Assembly (NCBI GenBank): GCA_025617745.1
Contig: CM046853.1
Span: 55,916,733 to 55,980,732 of the forward strand
Origin: Heliocidaris erythrogramma
Taxonomy: Eukaryota; Echinodermata; Echinoidea; Camarodonta; Echinometridae
Direction: 5' to 3'
DNA: 64,000 nucleotides
The position numbers and the translations under genes are program-made. Shown in pieces: positions 39,201-44,728 of the stretch; the stretch's first letter is position 1, and each line of letters starts with the position of its first letter. The notes below the pieces were generated by a model that saw only the letters and a list, made by a program, of their open reading frames with translations, searched no databases and was not told the DNA's origin.

Positions 39201-40948
39201 GCAAGATGACACAATGACCAATTGACGAAATGATGAGATGATGAGATGGCGAAATAACGAGGTGACGAGATGGCGAAATAACGAGGTGACGAGAAGCAAG
39301 ATAACGAGTGAAAAGGCGAGAAAGCTAGAAGGCGAAATTACGAGATGACGAGGTTAAAAGGAGGCAAGATTACGAGGTGAAAAGGTGACGAGATAACAAA
39401 ATGACGAGAAGGCAAGATTACGAGTGAAAAGGTGAAAAAGCAAGAAGGTGAGATGACGAGAATTTGAGGTGACGAGATGACGATGTGATGAGATAACAAG
39501 GTGGCGAATAGCTAGCGAGAAGGCAAGATGACACGATGATAGTTAATGTAATGATGAGATGATGAGAAAGATAGTTGATGAGATAACGAGGTGACGGGAA
39601 GGCAAGATTACGAGTGAGAAGGGAGGATGATTAGTTGACGAAATGATGAGAAGGCTAGATGACGAGGTTTGGAGGAGGCAAGATTAAGAGATGACAAGGT
39701 GACGAGATAACGAGGTGACGAGAAGACAATATTACGAGTAAAATGGCGAGAAAGCGAGATGGCCAGATGACGAGATGACGAGGTTAAGAGGAGGCAAGAT
39801 TACTAGATGACAAGGTGACGAGATAACGAGGTGACGAGAAGGCAAGATTACGAGTGAAAAGGCGAGAAAGCTAGAAGGCGAGATAACAGGAAGGCAAGAT
39901 AACGAGTGAGAAAGGAAGATGACGAGATGACGAGGTGAAATGACGAGATGACGAGAAAACAAGGTCACGAGATGGCCAGCGAGAAGGCAAGATGACACGA
40001 TGACGAGTTGACGAAATTGTTGAATGATGAGAAAGAGAGTTGACGAGAAAACGAGGTGACAGGAAGGCAAGATAACGAGTGAGAAGGGAAGATAACAATG
40101 ATGATGAGTTGACGAAATAATGAGAAGGCGAGATGGCGAGATGATGAGATGATGAGGTGACGAGTTTACGAAGAGGCAAGATTAAGAGATGACAAGGTGA
40201 CGAGATATAGAGGTGACAAGAAAGCAAGATAACGAGTGAAAAGGAGACAAAGCAAGATAACGAGATAAGAAGATGACGAGAAGGTGATATGACGAGATGA
40301 GATGATGAGATGACGAGATGAAAAGATTACGTACGCACGAGAAGGCAACATGACGTAGATATTAGATGGCGAGATAACGAGGTGAAGAGAAGGCGATATG
40401 ATGAATAACGAAATCACGAATTTCATTATGAGCCCTTTATGTGAAATAAACAAATGAATAACAATTTAGAGTATATGAGAAAGAAAGGAGTTTATCCCAA
40501 TTTGTCGACTGCTTTACTGTTTTTCCGACTGTACGTTATTTCGGAAAGAGATCAAAGTCGCCCTTTGTTAACTATACCATTGTCATTTTTCAGGCTTCGT
40601 CATGGGGATCACAAGTCGAGTCCCAAGCACAGCATGTCCCAGCACCGTCTCATACCCGAAATAGGGGATGCCTTGACACCGGGACAGGCCATGCCGCTCC
40701 TACCGTCTTTCCCTCTCACCATCATCACTGGCCAAGAACGGGGCATCGGCGACGGATACGACGACGCTTCCAACAAGAACCGCGACGTCGAGAAGCAAGC
40801 TACGAAACCCGTTGTCGACAAGCGGGAAGAACTGTCCGATTACGACAACGCGACGACCGATTTAGATATCCATCCCATCCCATCGCCTACCCGCGAGACG
40901 TCGACTAATGCAACGGTTCATAACGCTCCTAAGCTGGCGTCGTTTTGA
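5169..40948 (+). CDS. TMEM26: Transmembrane protein 26 (six coding exons, complete)
   Basis: Joining 5169-5368, 30443-30614, 31303-31503, 35039-35191, 37836-38155 and 40594-40948 gives 1401 nt, or 466 residues plus stop, with consistent phases and GT-AG borders. The product aligns by eye along the whole vertebrate TMEM26 core: KWF near 66-68, VPSLWLLE 80-87, GRWLLP 151-156, LTRDQLSQLLL 160-170, AADILEF 176-182, WTWSLLQF in exon 4 and QDGPFL in exon 5. Hydrophobic segments lie near 15-33, 39-57, 68-87, 137-156, 166-183, 195-217, 251-275 and 281-305. A glycosylation sequon (Asn114) sits in the loop between segments 3 and 4. The tail of about 160 residues is polar and charged, and the protein is longer than the roughly 370-residue human one. 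The molecular function of TMEM26 is unknown; in mammals it is used as a beige-adipocyte surface marker. It is a multipass membrane protein. Confidence 0.93.
5369..9424 (+). other. TMEM26 intron 1, left part
   Basis: No exon or recognisable gene is seen. A long G run at about 7611-7626 follows a GGGGCGTAGAC motif, and a C-rich piece resembling the end of a transposon-type repeat lies close by. A TG-rich tract occurs near 8752-8785. A (CTG)n run sits near 9404-9421, just before the retrotransposon tail. Confidence 0.5.
9638..9756. mobile_element. Fold-back MITE inside the retrotransposon 3' region
   Basis: The left end GGCCCTCTTGCATAAAAA is the reverse complement of the right end TTTTTATGCAAGAGGGCC. 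The inverted homology continues inward through the CGCAACT stretch. It is 119 bp long with almost no internal sequence, so transcripts would fold into a hairpin. It lies in the 3' untranslated part of the CR1/L2-like copy and therefore probably inserted after it. Confidence 0.8.
9776..11276 (-). pseudogene. Reverse transcriptase region of the CR1/L2-like element
   Basis: Pieces at 11049-11276, 10856-11077, 10525-10905, 10143-10499 and 9776-10117 together form an RT. Visible motifs are ATGPDQIPAKLLK and GRVTPLYKQGD (N-terminal RT motifs), NYRPISII, then DLRKAFDTVHH with the first catalytic Asp, VTQGSLLGPVLFSLYIND, the YADD box, and YLGVILDEHLNW near the thumb. A shift near 10856-10905 separates NYRPISII from the catalytic Asp, and stops or shifts near 10500-10525 and 10120-10143 break the rest. 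The last piece has the PRMKTNYGKR and GSKLWN signatures usual at the end of these polyproteins. It cannot make an active enzyme as it stands. Confidence 0.88.
11729..12345 (-). pseudogene. Endonuclease remnant of the CR1/L2-like element
   Basis: There is no long open frame, but minus-strand conceptual reading gives family signatures in order: FDILTLSETHL near 12345-12305, YRPPNAKVECFD near 12220-12185, a GNLNCDLL segment near 12150-12105 where GDFN is usual, and APTRVTQTTSTAVDLIF then ISDHYLIFCEF near 12070-11935. These are the C-terminal two thirds of the apurinic-type endonuclease of non-LTR elements. The Asp of the GDFN motif appears replaced by Asn, and several frameshifts are present. 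The linker at 11509-11721 is Lys/Asn-rich with WMTQNI and KWEKYQRLRN, typical of the spacer before the RT. Confidence 0.75.
12355..12680 (-). mobile_element. SINE2-like element, minus strand, head missing
   Basis: On the plus strand the block starts with a (AAT)n run at 12364-12380 and CTGGCATTTATAACGCGCC, then ends with CACCTGGGTGGAGAGTGGC and CTTGCCAAAGGACGC. Read as the reverse complement this is the common invertebrate SINE body with CCACCCAGGTG and AATGGGTACTCGG followed by an (ATT)n tail. The tRNA-like head expected beyond about 12680 is absent or too decayed to see. Its tail abuts the truncated end of the CR1/L2-like element. Confidence 0.7.
12681..14259 (+). other. TMEM26 intron 1, unannotated stretch
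   Basis: No gene is seen. There are an (ATA)n run near 12818-12836, a (CA)n run near 13310-13325 and a poly-G tract near 13633-13648. The open frames near 12977-13619 overlap each other in several frames, lack domain motifs and have no convincing splice borders. Confidence 0.5.
14260..14392. mobile_element. Short inverted-repeat element (MITE)
   Basis: The left end CCCCAGTCACACC pairs with the right end GGTGTGACTGAGGG. Inside, GACCGAC/AGTCGGTC and CGAATGGCC/GG-type pairs extend the fold. ATA directly flanks both ends and may be a target duplication. Length is about 130 bp with no coding capacity. Confidence 0.65.
14843..14886. repeat. Perfect 12-bp-arm palindrome with outer 8-bp arms
   Basis: CAGAGCCATTAA and TTAATGGCTCTG flank one base. 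Outside them GAAAGCTC pairs with GAGCTTTC across a four-base bulge. DNA could extrude a cruciform and RNA would form a stable hairpin. No gene ends nearby on either strand, so a terminator or processing role is unsupported. Confidence 0.7.
15125..15250 (+). repeat. Interspersed repeat with TTAGGG-like core, copy 1
   Basis: A degenerate GGATTTAGGGTTTGG core is followed by GAATTTGACTTGTGTTAGAAATT, CGCGG and TGTCGTGGAACC. The same order of motifs occurs at 22825-22990 and 46535-46720, so it is a dispersed repeat family. No coding content. Confidence 0.5.
15251..20757 (+). other. TMEM26 intron 1, microsatellite-rich stretch
   Basis: No exon is recognised. It contains a (TTTA)n run followed by poly-T and poly-G near 16255-16350, a (TA)n-type run near 17146-17177, a (GA)n tract near 18522-18554, a G-rich and poly-G block at 19450-19650 ending in a GGAGCCGCCCCTACC motif that recalls transposon-end sequence, and two (TC)n tracts near 20127-20160 and 20191-20218. 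The Ser/Leu-rich open frame at 20099-20302 is the TC tract translated. Confidence 0.5.
20758..21156. mobile_element. Inverted-repeat element of about 400 bp
   Basis: The left end carries ACTATACGATTGGTCTACGA near 20766-20785 and the right end the reverse complement, TCGTAGACCGATCGTATAGT near 21126-21145. Inside, CAGGTTCTGAATA near 20848 pairs with TATTCAGAACCT near 21046. The nested inverted repeats suggest a long fold-back. No coding region is present. Confidence 0.7.
21870..22009 (+). repeat. Long imperfect (TC)n microsatellite
   Basis: A C run near 21869-21876 opens about 130 bp of TC repeats broken by CCC triplets at a roughly 30-40 bp spacing, ending in CACGCACACAAACACAA. Both overlapping open frames (Ser/Leu/Pro on plus, Arg/Glu/Gly on minus) come from this tract and are not genes. 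Confidence 0.9.
22600..22683 (+). repeat. (GT)n followed by (GA)n compound microsatellite
   Basis: A GTGTGTGCGTGTGTGTG run passes into GAGAGAGAGA-rich sequence with a short A run. It is a compound microsatellite and non-coding. Confidence 0.85.
22825..22990 (+). repeat. Interspersed repeat with TTAGGG-like core, copy 2
   Basis: It starts with CTGGCTTTATTTCGTCA, has GGGTTAGGGTTAG and several GGATTAGGGT-like pieces, then GAATTCGGTTAGTG and CGAAATTGCCGCGG. The 46535-46720 copy starts with the same GGCTTTATTTCGTCA and has GAATTCGATTATTG at the matching place. The core looks telomere-like but belongs to the dispersed repeat. Confidence 0.6.
22991..25953 (+). other. TMEM26 intron 1, unannotated stretch with one hAT-like element
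   Basis: Apart from the element at 24489-24770, nothing recognisable is present. The many 60-100-codon frames at 22929-24407 overlap one another, are AT-biased and lack motifs. A GA-rich tract lies near 25520-25562. Confidence 0.45.
24489..24770. mobile_element. hAT-like non-autonomous element, CAGNGGCGGATCC family
   Basis: The left end CAGGGGTAGATCCAGGATTT and right end CCAATCCGCCAGTG are imperfect inverted repeats of the family also seen at 35706-36458 and 45564-45744. The flanks are ATACAGGA (24481-24488) and ATATAGGG (24771-24778), six of eight matching, as expected of an old 8-bp target duplication. A poly-G run near 24725-24736 is typical of this family here. Confidence 0.65.
25954..26023. 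mobile_element. Tiny fold-back element
   Basis: GGGCTCCGTCTTATAAA at the left is the near-perfect reverse complement of TTTATAAGACGGGGCCC at the right. The 70-bp unit is almost all stem, with an inner TTCGAA palindrome. It resembles the ends of the fold-back family at 47799-47942 (GGG-CC-GT-TATAAA) but has a different core. Confidence 0.75.
26024..30442 (+). other. TMEM26 intron 1, right part
   Basis: No gene or exon is recognised up to the exon 2 acceptor. The intron ends with a pyrimidine tract, TTTCTTCTTTTACAG. A CAGTGGCGTATCC motif near 30272 is one end of a hAT-like repeat without a visible partner. Short open frames near 28186-28377 and 29070-29312 lie in repeat-like, C/G-rich sequence and have no domain. 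Confidence 0.5.
30443..30614 (+). CDS. TMEM26: TMEM26 coding exon 2
   Basis: It encodes the end of Trp67 through Gly124. The acceptor is TTTTACAG and the donor GTAAGA at 30615. It holds membrane segment 3 with VPSLWLLE, one of the best-conserved stretches of the family, then a loop with an NNT sequon (Asn114). The loop matches the position of the glycosylatable, less conserved loop in vertebrate TMEM26. The exon ends in phase 0. Reading through would give a stop about 14 codons later. Confidence 0.92.
30615..31302 (+). other. TMEM26 intron 2
   Basis: This 688-bp intron runs GTAAGA to ATATACAG. Nothing else is recognised in it. Confidence 0.85.
31303..31503 (+). CDS. TMEM26: TMEM26 coding exon 3
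   Basis: It encodes residues 125-191 in phase 0 at both ends, with donor GTAAGA at 31504. It contains membrane segments 4 (about 137-156) and 5 (about 166-183), with GRWLLP, LTRDQLSQLLL and AADILEF. These are the strongest matches to vertebrate TMEM26. Most length difference from the human protein in this region lies in the preceding loop. Confidence 0.94.
32828..33050 (-). mobile_element. tRNA-derived SINE, copy A
   Basis: Read on the minus strand from about 33050, a tRNA-like head appears: GGCTCTTGACTCTCATACGA, then AGGTCTCAGGTTCGATCC with a good pol III B box (GGTTCGATCC). The body continues with ACAAGGTACATTATTTGGGC, then CTACCCTGGGTAAATAA and an ATT-rich tail near 32828-32850. The end of the body matches the plus-strand copy at 58560-58792. 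It is a SINE, not a working tRNA gene, because no acceptor stem partner follows the B box. Confidence 0.8.
33690..33775 (+). repeat. TC-rich microsatellite
   Basis: Imperfect CTCTCTCTCCCTCCCTC repeats with TTTC interruptions. All three overlapping plus-strand open frames here (33552-33865) are translations of this tract. Confidence 0.85.
35039..35191 (+). CDS. TMEM26: TMEM26 coding exon 4
   Basis: It encodes residues 192-242, phase 0 at both ends, with donor GTAACT at 35192. Membrane segment 6 (about 195-217) carries the conserved WTWSLLQF and ends in LGLTA. It is followed by a very basic loop with RKPR and RKKKDEGPPK, which would be cytoplasmic under a standard positive-inside reading. The vertebrate protein has a shorter and different loop at this place. 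Confidence 0.92.
35192..37835 (+). other. TMEM26 intron 4
   Basis: It is 2,644 bp long and runs GTAACT to TTATCCAG. It contains a C-run plus A-run block near 35250-35275, the hAT-like element at 35706-36458 and a poly-G run near 37604-37618. The rest shows nothing recognisable. Confidence 0.8.
35706..36458. mobile_element. hAT-like element with internally duplicated unit
   Basis: Ends are CAGGGGCGGATCCAAGATTT and CCCTGAATCCGCCACTG. The flanks GGGAGGGG at 35698-35705 and 36459-36466 are identical, a perfect 8-bp target duplication. Inside, a unit of about 200 bp (GTCCGAGGACATTTTCGGACAG through GGAAGTAAAGCCATGTA) occurs twice, at about 35826-36016 and 36054-36232, each bordered by (GT)n runs. 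The open frames in both directions (up to 265 codons) are artefacts of this repeat; they show no transposase motif. Confidence 0.85.
37836..38155 (+). CDS. TMEM26: TMEM26 coding exon 5
   Basis: It encodes residues 243-348 plus two bases of Arg349. It holds the last two membrane segments: one with MQDGPFLTMRL (about 251-275) and one around MIFFTCKNMLIMLLQMYRLL (about 281-305). Both match vertebrate TMEM26 closely (QDGPFL and AAKNF-QLYRL in the family). After these the chain becomes charged, with an Arg/Glu-rich stretch near the end (RRYVTEHAAERRRQRQ). The donor is GTTGGT, weaker than the others but consistent with the phase. The codon use is markedly GC-rich compared with the surrounding introns. 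Confidence 0.92.
38256..38886. mobile_element. Palindromic element split by a mariner-like insertion
   Basis: The left part, GCTTAGTCCCGTACTA at 38256-38271, ends at an inserted element. The right part resumes at 38835 with TATTGATGGGACTAAA and continues to GTACAGGACTAAGC at 38886. Read across the insertion, the two halves form an inverted repeat of about 30 bp per arm with a few mismatches and a loop of about six bases. The fold-back thus existed before the insertion. Confidence 0.82.
38272..38834. mobile_element. Tc1/mariner-like non-autonomous element
   Basis: The left end CAGGGTGGGAAAAAAGTTTG is the reverse complement of the right end CAAACTTTTTTCCAACCCTG apart from one base; the inverted homology reaches about 30 bp. 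TA dinucleotides flank both ends (38270-38271 and 38835-38836), the target duplication of the Tc1/mariner superfamily. The 563-bp length is too short for a transposase. The 73-codon minus-strand frame at 38498-38719 has no recognisable DDE motif. Confidence 0.85.
39000..40430 (+). repeat. 1.4-kb purine-rich minisatellite (GATGACGAG family)
   Basis: Degenerate tandem units of about 8-10 bp, GATGACGA and GAAGGCAAGAT types, run without interruption. Longer blocks such as GGCAAGATTACGAGTGAAAAGG recur several times, showing higher-order duplication. The long minus-strand frames (Ser/His/Leu/Ile-rich, up to 118 codons) are this repeat translated and not genes. The array lies entirely inside TMEM26 intron 5. 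Confidence 0.92.
40594..40948 (+). CDS. TMEM26: TMEM26 coding exon 6 with stop codon
   Basis: The acceptor ATTTTTCAG is followed by G, which completes Arg349, then residues 350-466 and TGA at 40946-40948. It encodes the polar C-terminal tail, rich in Asp, Arg, Ser, Pro and Thr and without membrane segments. The tail contains HRLIPEIGD, LPSFPLTI and DYDNATTDLDIHPIPSP. It shows no alignment by eye to the vertebrate tail, as is common for this part of the protein. GC-rich codon use and the absence of stops until the end support coding. No AATAAA is seen within the first several hundred bases after the stop, so the 3' end of the transcript is not placed. Confidence 0.88.
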
Positions 40949-41257
40949 CGTTACGTTTCTAATGCTATTTGATACAATTTGTTATATTTTAGGAGAGAGA
41001 GTAATGCTGAAAAATCAATTGTGACTAATGAACAACACTTTACAAGCCTACGGCCTAATATTCTCGTGACATATGAACTTATATTCATATGTCACTGCTT
41101 ATTCTTAGTGACAGAGAGATTAAAAAACAACTTGTTCAGGTCGAAAATGGTGTTTTGTATGTTATTTTATATCGTCAATATGATTGTGTGCAATATGCAT
41201 GCATACTGTTCGCGCTAGTCATACAGTTAGCCAACTATAATGTCATTTCCACTGTTT

Positions 41258-41400
41258 CAGTGGCGGATCCAGGCAGGGGCGCCAAGGGCTGTTCTGTTCT
41301 GTGATTATTACCGTGGGAGAGGGATAACCCCCTCCTACACCCTCCGCTCCCTCGCCGCTGGCGCCCCCCCCCCCATTTCAAATTCCTGGATCCGCCACTG
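41258..41400. mobile_element. Short CAGTGGCGGATCC-family element
   Basis: CAGTGGCGGATCCAGG at the left is the exact reverse complement of CCTGGATCCGCCACTG at the right. The 143-bp unit has a C-rich right half (poly-C near 41365-41374). Unlike its relatives here, no 8-bp target duplication is visible (flanks CACTGTTT and AGTTTTGT), so the copy may be rearranged. It may also act as an inverted-repeat hairpin in RNA downstream of TMEM26. Confidence 0.8.
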
Positions 41401-42233
41401 AGTTTTGTATGATATCAAACAACTTTGCTATGTAAAATGAAGAAGCTTGATGGGAGGAATTTTAATTTGTAAACAAATTTTTGTTTTTCATTACAGATCG
41501 AGCATACGATCTTTAACACTGGGAGTAAAATGCCTAAAAATTTGTTTACAAACTTTGCTATGCTTTGCAAAACAAATGAACTCGTAAAATTCCCAATTAT
41601 AAAATTTTCATTGAAATGGGTGATACAGGCAAGGTCCACTGTACCCTATACTTCAATATCTCGCCATTCACAACTTGTGTTTATTCTATAATTTTTAACA
41701 CAGATTCAAACAACAACAAAAAAGGCGCTCAAACATGTGAATTACCCTGGACATTCTCAAATGCATAATCAATTAGTGAACTAAGCAATTGTCATCATGG
41801 CAGTTCTTATCTATGCACATGTGTGTGCAGTTTGCAAGGAATTATTGGTATTTCAGGCTACGAAAATGACAGTTTGTGGGTGGTTCGCTTTCAAAGGTCC
41901 TACACCACCAAAAATTAGATAGGTGAGGCATAGTAAAGGCAATGCGAATTAGTATCAAATGTTCCTATTTAAAAGAAATTCCTCTCTAGAGAGGGGTATC
42001 GTGTAAATTTCTTGTAGATTACTTCAATTATCAGACGCTGCAGCTATATGCCGCTTTATTGATCATGATAATTTATGCAATTTATAATGAATTATTTTTA
42101 TGAATGAAAAATTACTATTTGGAAATTGATTATAATGGTGAATCATGGTCGCTTTATGGTAATTCATTGCTAATATACCTACGTGTTATTTCATGTGCAA
42201 GTTTTTGTGTAATATATTTTGATAGTATATTAA

Positions 42234-42616
42234 AGGGATTCGGTAACTTTGTGGAGGCTTGATTTAATAAATTGTTGAATTTTTATATCTGTCTTGTAAA
42301 ATGATGTTCAGAAGGATAAATACAGCCAGGCATAGAAAGGTTTTCAAACATATAATGCTATTATTAAGATATATATGACTGAGTACTTCCATTTACGAAA
42401 GCGTATAGCCATACGCTTTAGTCTAACAATGAGTCTATGGGGGAAAATGAGTCTGGCATTTCCGGTCACTTTCATATGTTTACTTTTGTGAAGGATATGA
42501 TAATTTTGAAGTGCTTTTTTTTCCCTGGGCTTCATTTTACACCATATTACATACCCTGATAGCATGTAAGGCCAGGCAGCTCAGATTTTATGCCTCTACA
42601 AAGTTACCAAATCACT
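42234..42616. mobile_element. piggyBac-like MITE flanked by TTAA
   Basis: The ends AGGGATTCGGTAACTTTGTG and CTACAAAGTTACCAAATCACT form inverted repeats of about 25 bp with a few mismatches. TTAA lies directly outside both ends (42230-42233 and 42617-42620), the target site of the piggyBac superfamily. The 383-bp unit has no transposase. A small hairpin, AAAGCGTAT/ATACGCTTT, lies near its middle. Confidence 0.78.
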
Positions 42617-44676
42617 TTAATCTTATGTCATACAATTTCTTCAAGTAATATATACTTTTTCATTTTCTATTTACAAGTTTAAAACCATTTATGTTACAAT
42701 CATACTTTGCAAACATTCATAGAAGTACGAAAAGAAATATAATTTCATCTTTGATACAAAATATTCAGAATGATAGTTTTTGTTGTCATTTTCGTCGTTA
42801 AAACATCTTTGAAGATTTTTACAAATTGCTGTGGTGTTAATTATGTATTGTGAATTATGATCATTTAAAATATTTGAGCTTTCAAAATGTCTCTGTAACT
42901 GTGTGGATCTGTTTCTATTGCTCTTATATAAAATCATATTTTCCTTAACAAAGTTAACTTAATGTTCATTGTTTGATGTTTGTGACATCGCTGATATACT
43001 GTAAAACACATGTCTTTCGATATGGAAATCTTATTTTGGTGTCTCTGTCAAGTTAACTTAAATTGTTAGAGAAAGATCAAACTCTATCGTCAACGGTTAA
43101 GTGATATGTTCGTTAGTTTAAGGAGTGATACAGGAAAATGTCCACATCGAGTACTAAATGTATGGTATTTTATAGAATAAAGAGCATTTCTATTTTACAC
43201 CAACATTTACCTTACTATCATAAACAATTTGATAAATAGATTTTTAGGATTTGTCATGTATGATTGAAATCTTAATTGTAAATCTAATTTGATCGAAGCA
43301 AATATAATCCGAATTTTTGTAAACTACTCAAATTAAATTTCGAAGATTAGCATTTTCGTTGTGTATTTCTAAATTTAAAAAATTCAGTTTCGTTTAATGT
43401 AAAGTGCAAACATGATTTTTTTTAAATAACTAAGTCAGAGAAATTGCTTAATGAATATATAGATATGCATATATATGATATGTTTTCTAGCTTAATTTGA
43501 ATAATAATCTTTGATTCTCTGTATGTATTTGTTTATCACATTATAGTGTAAAATGAATAATTTGTCTTTTCCCGAGAAATCATCCCCAGGGTTTCCTTAA
43601 CAATTAGCTGCTTTGTGGGGTTTAAATCAGCGATAATTTACAATAATATTCAATCTAATATAAATGAATAGGAATGATAGAATTGTCACGGAGAGTGATG
43701 AGAGTGGGAAATTATATATGATAATAAAGTTGTCATAATTCAAAAATTATAAAACAGAATTGTAATCGTCACTTTATATCGTGTTTCATTATTGTTGAGT
43801 TTGCCTTCTTCATTTTTTTCTCATTTCAAACCCATCCCCATGTATAATTCCTCGATTATAGGAAATTATTATCACCAACATCATTTCAAGTGTCAAAAAC
43901 CGACTGGGTGGACAACTACTCAGAGCGTTTTCCTTGGACATGTGATAATTGTCCAGGGAAATAATCCAGGGCGGTAATGGCAATATTTCTATTTTTTAAA
44001 AAATGTCTGAAATGAATGGCTTTCATATCGCAATGAGGCGTCATGATATCTACATAATATTATAGGTAACAACAAGGGTGAAATATGATTACAATGGCTC
44101 CCAGTGCGGGATCCAGGACTTTGTACGTAGCTGGTGGTAGGTAGAGGGATGCAACGTTTCTTTCAATGTCATTTGCATATTAGTGTTCGATGAGGGGCGG
44201 GTTTGACTGAGTGAGGATGCGGGTGCCTCAAGAGGAGGAGAGAAGGGGTGGTATGGATCTCTTGATCCATCCTTTCTCGAAACAAGGAGCTGGAAAGTCT
44301 TCAGTGATTGTATCAAGGATCTTTTAAACTTTCCATGCTCCCAGCAGGGAACTGTAAACTTATGTAGTCAATAAAACCCTAGAGCGCTGCATGGCTTGTG
44401 CCCTCTACGGGTGAGTCAGCACTCGTCTCTTTCAATTTCGGTGAGGAACATGATTGCATCACTCTACCACTCCGTCCAGGCACGCAGTGTGAAGTCCTTC
44501 GTTTCATAAAAACCTTCCTGTGACAGATCCTTCCATCATATACCCATTCAGCCACTCTCTCCTGCTGAGATCCCAAAGCAAAGTTAGAAGTGCTCACTGG
44601 AAGTTTTGTTCTTTCCTGAGATCGTGGCTTATTGAATCTTCTACACTGAGCAGAGCTTCTTTTCTTCTACGACAAA

Positions 44677-44728
44677 ATGCAGCTGGTTATTGCTTTCCTG
44701 TCACTCACGGCTGTCATCACTCCTAGTT
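44677..44728 (+). CDS. SOD signal-peptide exon
   Basis: ATG in context ACAAAATGC opens 17 codons, [17 protein letters not shown], ending with one base before the donor GTAAGT at 44729 (phase 1). The sequence is a textbook secretory leader with a hydrophobic core. Splicing to 61555 gives ITPSSAVTV with a good signal-peptidase site after Ser-Ser-Ala. Splicing to 57545 gives ITPSYC. No competing downstream exon family was found in the 12.8 kb that follows. Linking this exon to the SOD domain is inference from phase, strand and sense; a cDNA would settle it. Confidence 0.7.

Larger units (their letters stand above)
38156..40593 (+). other. TMEM26 intron 5
   Basis: It is 2,438 bp long and runs GTTGGT to ATTTTTCAG. 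It is almost filled by two repeats: a nested pair of transposons (38256-38886) and a minisatellite (about 39000-40430). Confidence 0.88.
40949..44676. other. Region between TMEM26 and the SOD gene
   Basis: It should include the TMEM26 3' untranslated region on the left and the SOD promoter and 5' leader on the right. It holds a CAGTGGCGGATCC-type element (41258-41400) and a TTAA-flanked element (42234-42616). The piece at 42620-44090 is very AT-rich with nothing recognisable. The last 350 bp before the SOD start are more GC-rich, perhaps the leader, but no core promoter motif is clear. AATAAA occurs near 42266 and 43175; neither can be tied to TMEM26 with confidence. Confidence 0.5.

Noticed and set aside
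39015..40453. Four Ser/His/Leu-rich minus-strand open frames of 94-118 codons
   Set aside because: They are translations of the GATGACGAG minisatellite; stop-free only because the unit lacks stop words in that frame.
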